Below, in pieces: positions 1 to 9,992 of a DNA stretch of 64,000 nucleotides (its first letter is position 1; every line of letters starts with the position of its first letter). The notes under the pieces were generated by a model, which was not told the DNA's origin, did not search any database, and saw nothing but the letters and a program-made list of their open reading frames with translations. Origin of the DNA: Calocera cornea HHB12733 (lineage: Eukaryota > Basidiomycota > Dacrymycetes > Dacrymycetales > Dacrymycetaceae); contig KV424032.1 in NCBI GenBank assembly GCA_001632435.1, forward strand, positions 38,254 to 102,253. Reading direction: 5' to 3'. A program made the position numbers and the translations under genes.

Positions 1-818
1 AGGTTCCGACCGCCGCCGAACATGAGCCGCAGGCGCAAGGAAGATGCAGGCAAGATGTATGCACCTGTACGCTTGCTGTTTCCCTCACTGATGGCTACCG
101 AAAACTCAGCAAACTTCTTCGAGAGATAAAGAAGGATTGGTCTCTCTCTATACCATCTATGTGTAGGAAAGCAATGACCCGCCCGCTGGTAGACATAGAG
201 ACGTGCTCAAATTCAGGTCAAGCCTCACGATGCTAGAGGTGGAAGTGCCCACTTATGAACTGTTCGGCTTCGTGCCATGCGTCGGCTTGCCGTCCAGATC
301 TCCACTCAACGGCAAAGACTCAAAAACAAGAGTACGGTGAGGGCGTGGTGGACATGAGGGAAGCTAGAAGCCGCATGGAGGAACAAAGGAACTGTCCGTC
401 TTCTGCACCGGAACAAAGCTCTATACGAGCCAGCCGTTACGATATTCTTGACCTCCGATGTAGGACAGCGCAGGGGGGAACGAAAGTGGTGTCCGCTTTG
501 GGAGACCTTTGCCAAGATCGTGAGTGGTGTTGTTGGCGTGCATATGCTGGTGTTGGCTAACGAAAATGCAGCACCCCAAGCCACTAGGTCGAAGAGTAAA
601 TGAGATATGGCCCTTGCGGTTTAGTGTGACGCACCGACTTTCGAGCGAACCCGCTTCACTCTCCTTTCACCGCCGATCAGCCCATCGTTGGTGACCGGAG
701 CATGGGATGAGAGCGACTCTCTCTGATCGGAGATCCAGACGTGAGGACCGGTGCCTATTCTGTCATTGTGAAGAGTGCCCTGATCGGTTATCTTGACGTG
801 CGAGAAAGGAATGCCCTT
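1..818. other. Left-edge intergenic DNA, no gene recognised
   Basis: Short open frames exist on both strands, but none shows a fungal exon-intron layout or a familiar domain. The right end is the promoter of the next gene. A gene cut by the left edge cannot be excluded. Confidence 0.4.
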
Positions 819-826
819 TATAAAAG
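819..826 (+). promoter_or_regulatory. TATA box of Myb-like gene A
   Basis: TATAAAAG lies 46-53 nt upstream of the ATG at 872, the spacing seen at other promoters in this window. It supports 872 as a true start. Confidence 0.6.
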
Positions 827-871
827 CCTTCCCCGAACCCATTTCCTCGCCTGTCTTTGTCGTCAACAACG

Positions 872-1497
872 ATGGCGTTGCCAACACCGGCCAAGCTCAG
901 GACAGTCCAGAGGCAATTATGTTGCCTCTACCCTGTCTACGATCAGGCTCGAGAGAATCCACTTCTACGCGAGCATGTTAACATGCGAGAGTTGAAACTC
1001 AAGATCGAGGATTTGCTCGCACAACAAAGAGGCAGGCCGCGCATATACTCAGCTTCGGGGACGATTGATCATTTAACCGCCGTTTAGTGCTTCAAACGAA
1101 CTTTTCAATGGACCGTGCCGACGTGATCGTGCTGGATGGGGATGAGGAAGAACAGGTTATCGTCAAGAAAGAGAAGCGGCCAAGGGTGGGGCGCCGGATC
1201 TCCGAGCCGGAGGTCGACATGGAGCTGAACTTCGCAACTTTCCTGGCCTCCAAAGACGGACATGTTCACAGCAAGACTGGAAGACGAACTCCCAACTACC
1301 ACAAGTTCGCGATGTTGGTGAGGATCCCATACAAAGAGCAGGGAGAACTTCTTGAGCTGACCTTTTGGTGGTAGAATCCGCTGCGCAACAATTCTGGCTG
1401 GAGAAATTACTATAGAAACAGCAGGTTCAGAAAGGCCCGGATCGATCGACTTGTGCAAGAGCTGAAGGATGCCAGTGCTCGGCTTGCTGATCGTTAG
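872..1497 (+). CDS. Myb-like (Rap1-type) domain protein with SUMO motifs, gene A
   Basis: Predicted exons are 872-1031, 1088-1317 and 1375-1497, giving 170 aa. The first intron would be a GC-AG intron (1032-1087). I infer it because it restores frame in phase 1, exactly where the next gene has a phase-1 intron; the second intron is GT-AG, phase 0. The N-terminal 50 residues look helical. Next comes a hydrophobic-acidic run, DVIVLDGDEEE, that fits a SUMO-interacting motif, and VKKE, which fits a sumoylation site. The C-terminal 75 residues (FLASKDG... to GWRNYYRN...RKARIDRLV) align with the C-terminus of gene B and resemble the three-helix Myb fold of Rap1-type proteins. A nuclear, DNA- or telomere-associated role is inference. 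If the GC-AG intron is wrong, translation would start at 1108. Confidence 0.65.
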
Positions 1498-1768
1498 TGA
1501 CACATGAGAGTAGTGCATGTATAGTAGTTGCTGTGCCGTTGGATGGGAAACTTTGCGCATATAGCTGGCTTCTTTGACGGCGACAAGGACTTGCTGAAGA
1601 CAGTGAGCTCGCAACGGGATACTTCCATATGCTTCCGGGGCTTCGATCACAGCGTGACAAGCGTGACAAGTGTGCTTTGTAAGAGAAAGTGACTTTTGGA
1701 TTGGATGGAGAGAACACACCCCAAAATAGCGTAGTCACAATGTGCCCTCACTTTACACTGTCAAATGG

Positions 1769-1777
1769 TATATATAG
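1769..1777 (+). promoter_or_regulatory. TATA box of Myb-like gene B
   Basis: A TATATATAG run lies about 75-80 nt before the ATG at 1850. A pyrimidine-rich leader (about 1800-1835) follows, as in typical fungal core promoters. Confidence 0.5.
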
Positions 1778-1849
1778 GAGCGTTTTTTCCAACGTTTTCT
1801 CCCCAGTTCCCCCTTTCCCCTCCCTCTTCCTTGCCCACCAACTACCACA

Positions 1850-2534
1850 ATGCTGACTGAACACGATAACCTGCTGGACAAGTACTCTATGCTGCTACTT
1901 CTGAAGGACTCTTTGGACGAAGTAAAGAACATCACCCTTCGGTCTAACAATCAGAAGGCCAAGCTGGAGCAGGTTATACACAAGTTGGAGTCTGAGGTCG
2001 AAGGTGCGCGCATATATGCTGCTCTATTTACGCCGTTTACTGACCTGATACCAGGGCTCAAGGACAAAGCAACTATCAACCCTTCGAGAGCATCGCACGC
2101 CGGCAGAACCCCCCATCTCGTCACGAACGGCATGCCCAGGATCCCCGTCAACATCACAAACCAGAGTGCTGTGTGGGATGATGATGAGGAAGCGTCAGAC
2201 TCGAACTTCAACACCTCAACCCCAGCGCAGCTCACTGAAGATCCTGATATCGACTCTTTGGCACGCTGGCTGGCTTCTTCTGAAAGCCATCGCAAGTCCG
2301 GGCCCTATGATCAGATAGACTGGGTCGGGTTTGCCAGGATCGTGAGTAGATGGACGGCTTCTACATCTAGAACAGTGTCTAACCTCATATCAGAATGGCA
2401 AGCGCGATCGCCGTGGTTGGCGTAGCTGGTACCTCTCCCATCCCAGCCGCAAGGCCCGCATCGATGCTCTTACCCAACAGCACAAGCAAGGGGTCGAAGA
2501 CGTCCCGGTGGAGGACTACTATGCCGTGCTATGA
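1850..2534 (+). CDS. Myb-like (Rap1-type) domain protein, gene B
   Basis: Predicted exons are 1850-2003, 2055-2341 and 2394-2534, giving 193 aa. The first intron (51 nt, phase 1) is a multiple of three and could be read through in frame; its GTGCGC donor, CTGAC branch point and CAG acceptor argue that it is spliced. Residues 1-52 form a leucine-rich, probably coiled-coil helix. An acidic Ser/Asp stretch (WDDDEEASDS) follows. The C-terminus (LARWLASSES... to GWRSWYLSHPSRKARID...) is the Myb-like module shared with gene A, interrupted by an intron at the same residue and phase. No catalytic motif is visible. The gene converges on the WD40 gene, with 123 bp between the stop codons. Confidence 0.75.
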
Positions 2535-2657
2535 AGTGCACGCTGCATATACACTCTGCCAACCCAAAGACTTGTAATGAACCCTGGCCTCGCCTACCTG
2601 TACCATTAGCACGCATCCCACTCAGACCAAATGACTGCACATTATGCTCCACTGTTA

Positions 2658-5600
2658 CTACAAGAGGCTGCCTCCATTGTCTCCAACACTGTAGTCGAAT
2701 ACATACACTTTGCCCTCCATATCGCCCCTAGAAGCTGGTCAACGTGGAGTAAGATCATTGTGTGAGACTGAACATACGCTATCAGCGGATAACGATGCGC
2801 CAGGGACTCGTCGGCAAAGGAAAGATGAGCAACAGGCTGGTCCAGGCGAGCAATAGCTTTGCCCCCCATGTTGCGTGTTGCCACACCAATGTTCCATCGC
2901 CGGACGCACCCTGCGAAAACTGTCAGCATCAAGCCGATTAGGACCGAAGAGCAACCGAACCATCAGCACCTCCGGTTACCAACGTGTTGGAGCCCATCCA
3001 TCCCAAGTTAGCGATCCCGTAACTGGCTTTGTCTCCACCACGCATCGCAAATCGAGTCTCCATATCGTCCCTCGAGTAGGTGACGTGTCCGAAAACGTGC
3101 ATGGGTGTCGTCGCGTTACGGATATCGTACACCAGAGCGCAGTTGTTGTCTCTGGCGATGGCAATGTAGGTTCCACAAGGGCTACAGAAGAGAAGATGAG
3201 ACGGAGTGGGTGCCTGATTCAAAGCAAAACATACGAGAATTGAACGTCCATGACGTGGCATGCATCGGACAATGATGTCGGATGCGCGATATAGCCAAAC
3301 TCGGGCAAACGACATTCAAGAAGCTTCTCGGCAGCAGAGAGATGAGGCTGGTATATCAAAAGAGATTGTCTTGCTTTGTTGTCGCGAAGACCAGCAACGA
3401 TCGCGAGGTTACTTCCAGTGTCGTCCAGAGCCATGACGGCGTCACCGCCAGGGATGCCCGGAAACCGATACAAGGCCTTCGTGGACCCGCTGGAGTAATC
3501 GGCGGCGTACGCTTCACCATCATTACGATTTTCACCAGGATGCTCGGTTGCGAAGAAGAGCAGATGGGAGGTGCTTCCTTTGCCCCATTTCATGGAGCTG
3601 ATCTGGCGATCCGGTTCATCTCCTTCAATCGAGCTCTGTGTAGCGTGTTCGTCGCTGCGATGGACGTGTACATGCCTGGAACGTAAGTTTGAGACTGCTG
3701 TTGGCCATCAGTGGATACGTACCCGTCCATGGAACCGACGGCGAATATGCGCTGTTTGGTATGATACATTAAGTGATGTGGGTGTTTGTCGTAGGCTGCC
3801 GAAGGATGAGTGTACGGAGAACATTGAGAGAAACGACCTACTCCAGGTATGCGTGTTGATATGCAGAGCTTGGTCATCGCGGCGTTCCCACTTTCTCACG
3901 CTGCCGTCTGACGACGACGAGATGAATGTGTCCTCGCTGTATCTTCCTGTCAGTTAAGAAGCAAAGGAAGGAGGAGACGCCCATACGTAAAGGGATCAAA
4001 TGCGACGCTCAGAACGCTCGAATAATGGGTACGATCTGCAGCAGGCTGCGATCAGGGAGGAAACGCGATTATGAAAGAGACCACTTACTGGCGCCTATTC
4101 CAGCATCGAATACGTCTCGGAACAAATGTCCGTGGAGCAGTTTCACTACAAGTGACGGACGATTAGGTGTGAGTTGGCGCATATGACGGCGTATAGTCGC
4201 GCACCTTCATCCAACTGTGTGGTATCGCCGGTTGGCGCATCCTCCTCTTCGTTATCTTTTCTGCGCCATATGCTTAGATTTCCAGCCTTGTTGTATGGGT
4301 TCAGGTCATATCCTGAAGAATGGTTAGCCATCATGAGAGACTTGAGAGGGCAAAACGAACTGGTCCGGTGAGAACGCCAGCGCTCTTCTCCATCGACGAC
4401 GCTGGCAGCAATCGCGATAGTCCCATTCCGAGACTGATCCGTTGCCCATATGGCTACCAACCGTTAGCAAGAGCTTAAGGTTGGTGATAACAGAGGCTTA
4501 CCACCAGAAGTTCCGACAAGCTGCTTGACGATTCCGAGAGCTCTTCGGTGGCCACGATGCACCAGTTCTCTCTCGCACAAGCTGCGGACGGAAGACCTGT
4601 CGGTGATGATATTGGGTATACGCCGCACGCTCAGAAGAGGCAAGATATCGGTCTGAATATATATCAGAGCGAGCCGACAGCAACTGTTGAAGCAACTCAC
4701 GAAGTTCCAAGGAAAGTCGGGTGAAGGTATGTTTTGTCCGCGATGATCAAGAAAAACGGCTTGGACAGGTCTTGGAGGACGCACGGGCTCCATGATGACG
4801 CCAATCTAGTACCGGGTCAGCATGAGCAAACGATATATACGGACAGACCAACGTGTTTCCTTCGGAGAGTGTCCTTAAGCGCCGCATCCTGATCAGCAGC
4901 GCGTGCGTCACGTTCTGCTTTACGGGCGCGTTCCGCGTCCTGCGTGGTCGGCTCTCGCTCCGCAGCCTGCATCGCGTCCAAAGAGATATGCGGAAAGCCA
5001 GAATGAAAGTCCTCCCATGGTTCGGCATCAGAGGCCGACAGGTCGCTCGCGTCGCTCTCGCCACTCACGACGCTTCCCCGATAGACAGGAGCGACTCTGG
5101 GCGAGGACGACTCACGCGGGTCAACTGGTGATATGGATATCGATGGAAGGTGTCGACGGGGGCGCTTTCGTTGTCTGCTGCTCTCAGCCTGTACAAGACA
5201 CGTCGTATAAGCGAGTCAACCGGATGGAAAGGAGCTGGACAACAGCTTACATCGCGTGGTCGGCGCCCGCGCATTTTGATATCGTCTTCCTCATCGGACG
5301 AAGGTATGATGTATCCGTCACTGCTGGTATCAGAGGGTGTAGGCGAACGTTTCCTCAGCTCCCTGGCCTGCAGCGAATATTCCGGTAAACGTCGTCCCTC
5401 GGAATGGTCGCGAAGCAAGAACGATGCGTACCTTCCGCTTGCGATCAGAGCCGGAGATCGTCCGATTAGAATTATGCGCGGTCATATCTTGTTTTGGTGG
5501 GTTATTGGGATTAGAGGGCCCCGGTCGACTAACGGCAGGAACAGCTGCGGCGGTAAGATCGTCCGAGTCGGAGTCAAGAAGCTCAATAGGCTCATCCGCC

Positions 5601-6084
5601 TTCCCCGCTGTCATCGCGAGGGGATTAGGCCTGAACGCCTGCCGAGTCATCGTCTGCGCGAGAGACCAAGAGCCAGTGAGCGCTAGAGGGACACGCGAGC
5701 AATCAAAAGACGAACAGGCGGTGGCGGAGCATTAGCGTTAGCGGGCTCGGACTTGAAGTATTCGCCGAGCACGACGATGTCTTGATCGGATTCTTCCATC
5801 TTCTGCCGTTTGACCACAGCGCGCATTCGCGGGGACCGGGTGATGGCCGTGGTCGGGCCGCTACCCTGAGCGTCATCGTCCTCGGATTCGGCCAATTCAA
5901 TCGGGTCGTCCCTTGACCTGCCCAGGTCCGTCGGTCGAGGCGGCGCATTGACGTTCACGAGCCTTCGTCTCATGCTCGAGATCTCCTTGATGAGCGCGTT
6001 TCCTTTCCCCTTGGAGGACATGCCGTGCCTGCGTGAGGTCTTTCGGATGAGCGCATTCCCCTTTGGCAGAGGTGCGCGCGGCAT
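2658..6084 (-). CDS. WD40-repeat protein with SUMO-interaction-rich N-terminus
   Basis: I can chain 16 exons in one frame from ATG 6084 to TAG 2658-2660, using consistent short GT-AG introns. The N-terminal third is disordered and charged. It has three SIM-like motifs: PIELAESEDDD, PIELLDSDSDD and DIVVLGEYF. It also has basic stretches that could be nuclear signals (RKRKARELRKR, RQRKRPRR). A helical Glu/Arg/Ala segment follows. The C-terminal two thirds hold WD40-type blades, for example SVLSVAFDPF, DTFISSSSDGSVRKW, IFAVGSMDG, NCALVYDIRN, TLVTGGADGCVRRWN and, from the last exon, GDMEGKVYVFDYS. A nuclear scaffold that binds SUMO-modified partners is a reasonable inference; no specific orthologue was recognised. 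It shares a 437-bp divergent promoter region with NmrA copy A. Confidence 0.8.
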
Positions 6085-6475
6085 TTCAGCCACCAAAGCG
6101 CCGCTCAGGCCAAGGGTAACCGCGTCGGGCCAGAGGACAAAGCGCCATCAGGGACCGCTCTGGTACGTTACGCGCCGCCTAATCAGGAGCCGCCTTCTTT
6201 CCTGACCAACCCTTCATGACTGTTCCGCGCACGACCACCGTCCTCTGACATGGCCCGTGCGCGTGGAACCCGTGCACGTGCCCCGTGCCCGATATCCCAA
6301 TGCCATATCGCACCTTCCTTCCCACGTCCGAGACCCGTCTCCTCCCACACAGCCGATGGCGCAAGAGGTGCGATTCCGGCACTATTGGTAAGCTGCCGGT
6401 GCGGTTATGCCGTCGGATGATCCACAATCAGCTCCATGACCTGTGGATCGTCGGCATAACGCGATGTGAACGGCG

Positions 6476-6482
6476 TATAAAT
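6476..6482 (+). promoter_or_regulatory. TATA box of NmrA copy A
   Basis: TATAAAT lies 40 nt before the ATG at 6522. Confidence 0.6.
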
Positions 6483-6521
6483 GGCAAAAGAACTGAATGC
6501 AGAAGCATGTGAGAGAGCACG

Positions 6522-7504
6522 ATGTCTGGATACAAGAACTTTGCGGTCGCGGGCGCAGGCAACATCGGCAGGTTCATCATCGATGAACTGCTCAAGTACA
6601 AGACGGAGGGCAAGGTCGACAAGGTAGTCGTCCTAACGCGTTCGGTGCGCCGCTTATCCGTACTTCCCCAGCGACCTGCTAAACCCCCTCCAGGCCGACG
6701 GCAAGGACGCCCTGGCGGCAAAGGGCGCCCACCTGCTCGTAGTGGACTACACCTCCCCCAGCTCGCTCGAGTCCGCCCTTCGCGGGACAGACGTGCTCAT
6801 CTCCACGCTCGCGATCGCCGCCCTCTCCCTGCAATCCCCCCTGGGCGAAGCAGCCAAAGCAGCCGGAGTACAGCTGTTCGTCCCCTCCGAGTTCGGCGGG
6901 AGCACTGCAGGGCCCGGCGACGCGCAGAATGGTCCGCTGGCGGTCAAGAGCGCGCAGAGGGAGAGGCTTACGGAGTTGGGCCTGCCGTGGGCGCTCTTCT
7001 GGACCGGGCCGTTCCCGGATCGGATTTGGTATATGCCGTGAGTCGCATTTCTATCCTGCGGACCGTGGGTCGGTGGGGCTGATGGAAGACAGGGTTCTTG
7101 GGCTGGACATCGCCAACGGTAAGGTCGAGGTGGGAGGGACGGGTGACAGCGTTGTCTCCTGGACTTCGCGCACCGACATAGCGCGCTACGTCGCGTATGC
7201 GCTGACCACCCTCCCCTCCTCGAAGCTGCACAACCGCGTGTTCAAGATCGAAGGCGAGCGGATCTCCATCAACGGCGTTATCAGTGCGTACGAAGCGCGC
7301 ACGGGTAAGCAGCTGCAGGTATCGTACGTCCCGCTGGAGGAGGTGAAGGAGCGAGCGAAGAGGGACCCGCGGGACCTTAGGGCGTATTTCCAGGTCGTCT
7401 GGGAGGAGCAGGGGACGTATGGACCGGAGGAGGAGATGAATGTCGACTGGCCTGAGTTCCACCCGCAGCGTGTGGTGGATGCGATCCTTGCTAACGCACC
7501 GTGA
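6522..7504 (+). CDS. NmrA-like / isoflavone-reductase-family NAD(P)-binding protein, copy A
   Basis: Exons are 6522-6644, 6694-7037 and 7093-7504 (292 aa). The N-terminus has the dinucleotide-binding glycine motif AGAGNIGRF, then the family block DVLISTLAIAAL and the strongly conserved VQLFVPSEFGG. The C-terminal half carries EGERISINGVISAYE and the terminal NVDWPEF. Relatives include NmrA-type redox sensors and isoflavone or phenylcoumaran benzylic ether reductases; the substrate cannot be told from sequence. The intron phases (0, then 2) are shared by three further copies at 13.5-16.6 kb. This copy has no lesion and a good TATA box. Confidence 0.9.
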
Positions 7505-8113
7505 GCGTGCACATGTATCAGCGATTGTCTAACTACATATATGATTGTCTCGCTTGGTCATCATCAAATTGAATAGTGGCATAAGGTCGAAGTACTTTTT
7601 CTGGACCTGATCTACCACTGCACTTGGGAACGTAAGGTAACTAGGAAAGGGGCATGGCTGAGGAAATCCAACAGTGTATCTCAATCCCCCATGGGACATA
7701 CTTGTCATCATGGACAATCATCGCGACCCGATGTCCCTCCGGAATGATCGGATTGACAGCATATGCTACAAAGGCGGGTCGGGCGCTCAGTCTGCCACTC
7801 CTTTGGCATACGATAAAGAATCGATGGAGGACATTAGAGTATTGTCACGGAGGTCGCAGGACTGAGGAAGGAAGACGTAAATGGGCGATGTGCCATGCGG
7901 GAAAGGACCCGTGACGTCAAGCACGTCAAGCGCTTCCATTGTCGGCCGTGCGGGGCCCTCCGCATCAACGGCCATCCTCCCTTCTTCAATGTCCACTCGT
8001 CTGTACAACTAGCCCGTCGACAGATCAGTATACCTGCTACAAGATACCAACAAACGATCGATACCCCACTGCTCGCACCATCTGACTGTTATCCGCTCTA
8101 TCGACGACTCGAG
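7505..8113. other. Intergenic, no gene seen
   Basis: It holds the 3' flank of NmrA copy A and the promoter side of the hydrolase gene. Only short unsupported frames are present. Confidence 0.5.
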
Positions 8114-9992
8114 ATGGAACAGACAAATATCGAGCAGACGGAGCCGGTGCTCTCGCTGGTATTCGTCCACGGCTTCCAGGGCGACTACCACTCCTTCCAG
8201 TGTACGTCCCTTCCATACCCAAAACACCAGCAGCGGTGCTGATACAATCTACAGCCTTCCCCACCGACCTCCACTTCGCGCTCCTCCCGCGCATCCCCAC
8301 CCTGCAAACGTTCGTCTACCCGACATACAAAGCCCGCCGCTCGGTAGAGCACGCGACGAACGAGCTTCTCAAATGGATGAAATGGCGCCTCCCTCCCGGG
8401 CCCGTCGTGCTCCTCGGGCACTCAATGGGCGGGATCATGATCGTCGAAGCGGCGTTCCGGGCGGGCGACGGTGGGGAGCGGGTGGTCGGGCTGATCAACT
8501 TCGACGTACCGTTCTTGGGCGTGCATCCACACGTTGTCATCAGGTGCGCACCTCTCATCCATTCGTCATATATGCAGACTGATACTCTGACAGTGGGCTG
8601 GCGAGCCTCTTCAAGAGCGAGGACAACCAGTCCGAGCAGGAGATGAACGACCCGGCCGCAGTGAACATGCCCGGCGCCTCCCCACCCCAGCCGGGCCTCT
8701 CACCCACCGCCTCAATCCACTCGCCCAACTCCCCTCCTTTGCCACCACGTCCATCCTCCATCACTTCCTCCACCTCCACCTCCTCGCGCCTTCCCCCGCC
8801 CCCCTCCCTACACCTCTCCGGCCCCGGCCGCAACCCCCCACCAAACGAGCTCCTCACCGTGGCATTCAACGTGCTGAACCTGGGCCCGCCGCCCGAGGCG
8901 CTCAACTCCAAGCTCCACTGGCTCTCCAAGCATCGCAAGGCGCCGTTTTCGGGTGCGTGGAAGCACGTCAGCGAGACGATGGAGTTTGCCGGGTGTCTGA
9001 TGGACCCGAGCGGGCTGTGGGGAAGATACGATCGGCTGGTGAAGTGGGGGAAGGAGGGGAAGAAAGGCGATACGCTGAAGTGGATCAACTACTGGACTGA
9101 GACTGTGCCGAAGCCGAAACCTCCCCCTGCGGAAGAAGAACAGAAGGAAGAAGAATCGAATACGGGGGAGGAAGCTGGTCAGGTGCCCAACAATCAGGAG
9201 GAAGAGGAGGAGGAAGACGGCTACGTGACCGCCGACGAGGGCGACGAGGGCCAGCAGAACGGAGCAAAGTCCGAGACGATGGCTGCGGCGATGCTGCTCG
9301 GCGGCAGCGCGGGGAAGAGCACGGCTTCGTCATCCACAACCACACTACCGAGCAGTGCGTCGACGATCACCTCGGAGGTTTCCAGTCCGCAGACGGCGAC
9401 TACTGCAGAGAGCAGCATCGAGGAGGAGGCCTCGCAACCCGCGCCGAAGGAAGACACGGCAGAAGTCGGCGAACAGCCGGTTTCTGCTGCTGCCGATGCA
9501 CCTGCCGCTGTCGATGCGGAAGACCCAGATCGGGTGTATACGGAAGAAGAGCGTAAAGCGGCGGTGAAAGCCGCCAAACAGGCGCAGAAGGAGCTGGAGC
9601 GAGCCGAAAAGGCTGCCCAGAAGGAGCGTGAGAAGGCAGAGAAGGCCGAGCGCAAGGAACGCGAAGCCGCTGAACGTGCCGCTGCGAAGGAGGCTGAGCG
9701 GCTGGCGAAAGAGGCGAAGAAAGCGCAACAGCAAGCTGTGCGGGAGGCAGAGCTCAAGGCCAAAGCCGCTGCGAAGGCGGCCAAGCCCGAGGAACCGCAC
9801 CATTTCATTGTCCTGCCCTTTGGGTACAAGGACCAGAAGGAGTGGGTGCGCGTGCGCGTCGCGGGCGTGCCGAGCGAGGTGGAGGCGCACTGCGCGATAT
9901 TCTTTAGGGGGCAGAATGAGGAGTATGAGTGGCTCGTCGGCGACTGCGCTGACAGGGTGGTCGCCTGCTGGGAGGCGGGGAAGACCAGTTGA
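8114..9992 (+). CDS. Alpha/beta-hydrolase (DUF676/lipase-like) with coiled-coil tail
   Basis: Exons are 8114-8201, 8255-8543 and 8594-9992 (591 aa). The first 150 residues form a serine-hydrolase core: LVFVHGFQGDYHSF supplies the oxyanion HG motif, VVLLGHSMGGIMIVEAA the nucleophile elbow (GHSMG, catalytic Ser), and LINFDVPFLGVHPHVV follows. Proline/serine-rich linkers and Glu-rich tracts come next, then roughly 120 residues of Ala/Glu/Lys/Arg heptad-like sequence (about residues 395-515) that should form a long single helix or coiled coil. A folded-looking C-terminus (HHFIVLPFGYK...CWEAGKTS) closes the protein. No signal peptide is seen, so it is probably intracellular. Lipase, esterase or GPI-remodelling-like activity is possible. 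Confidence 0.85.
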
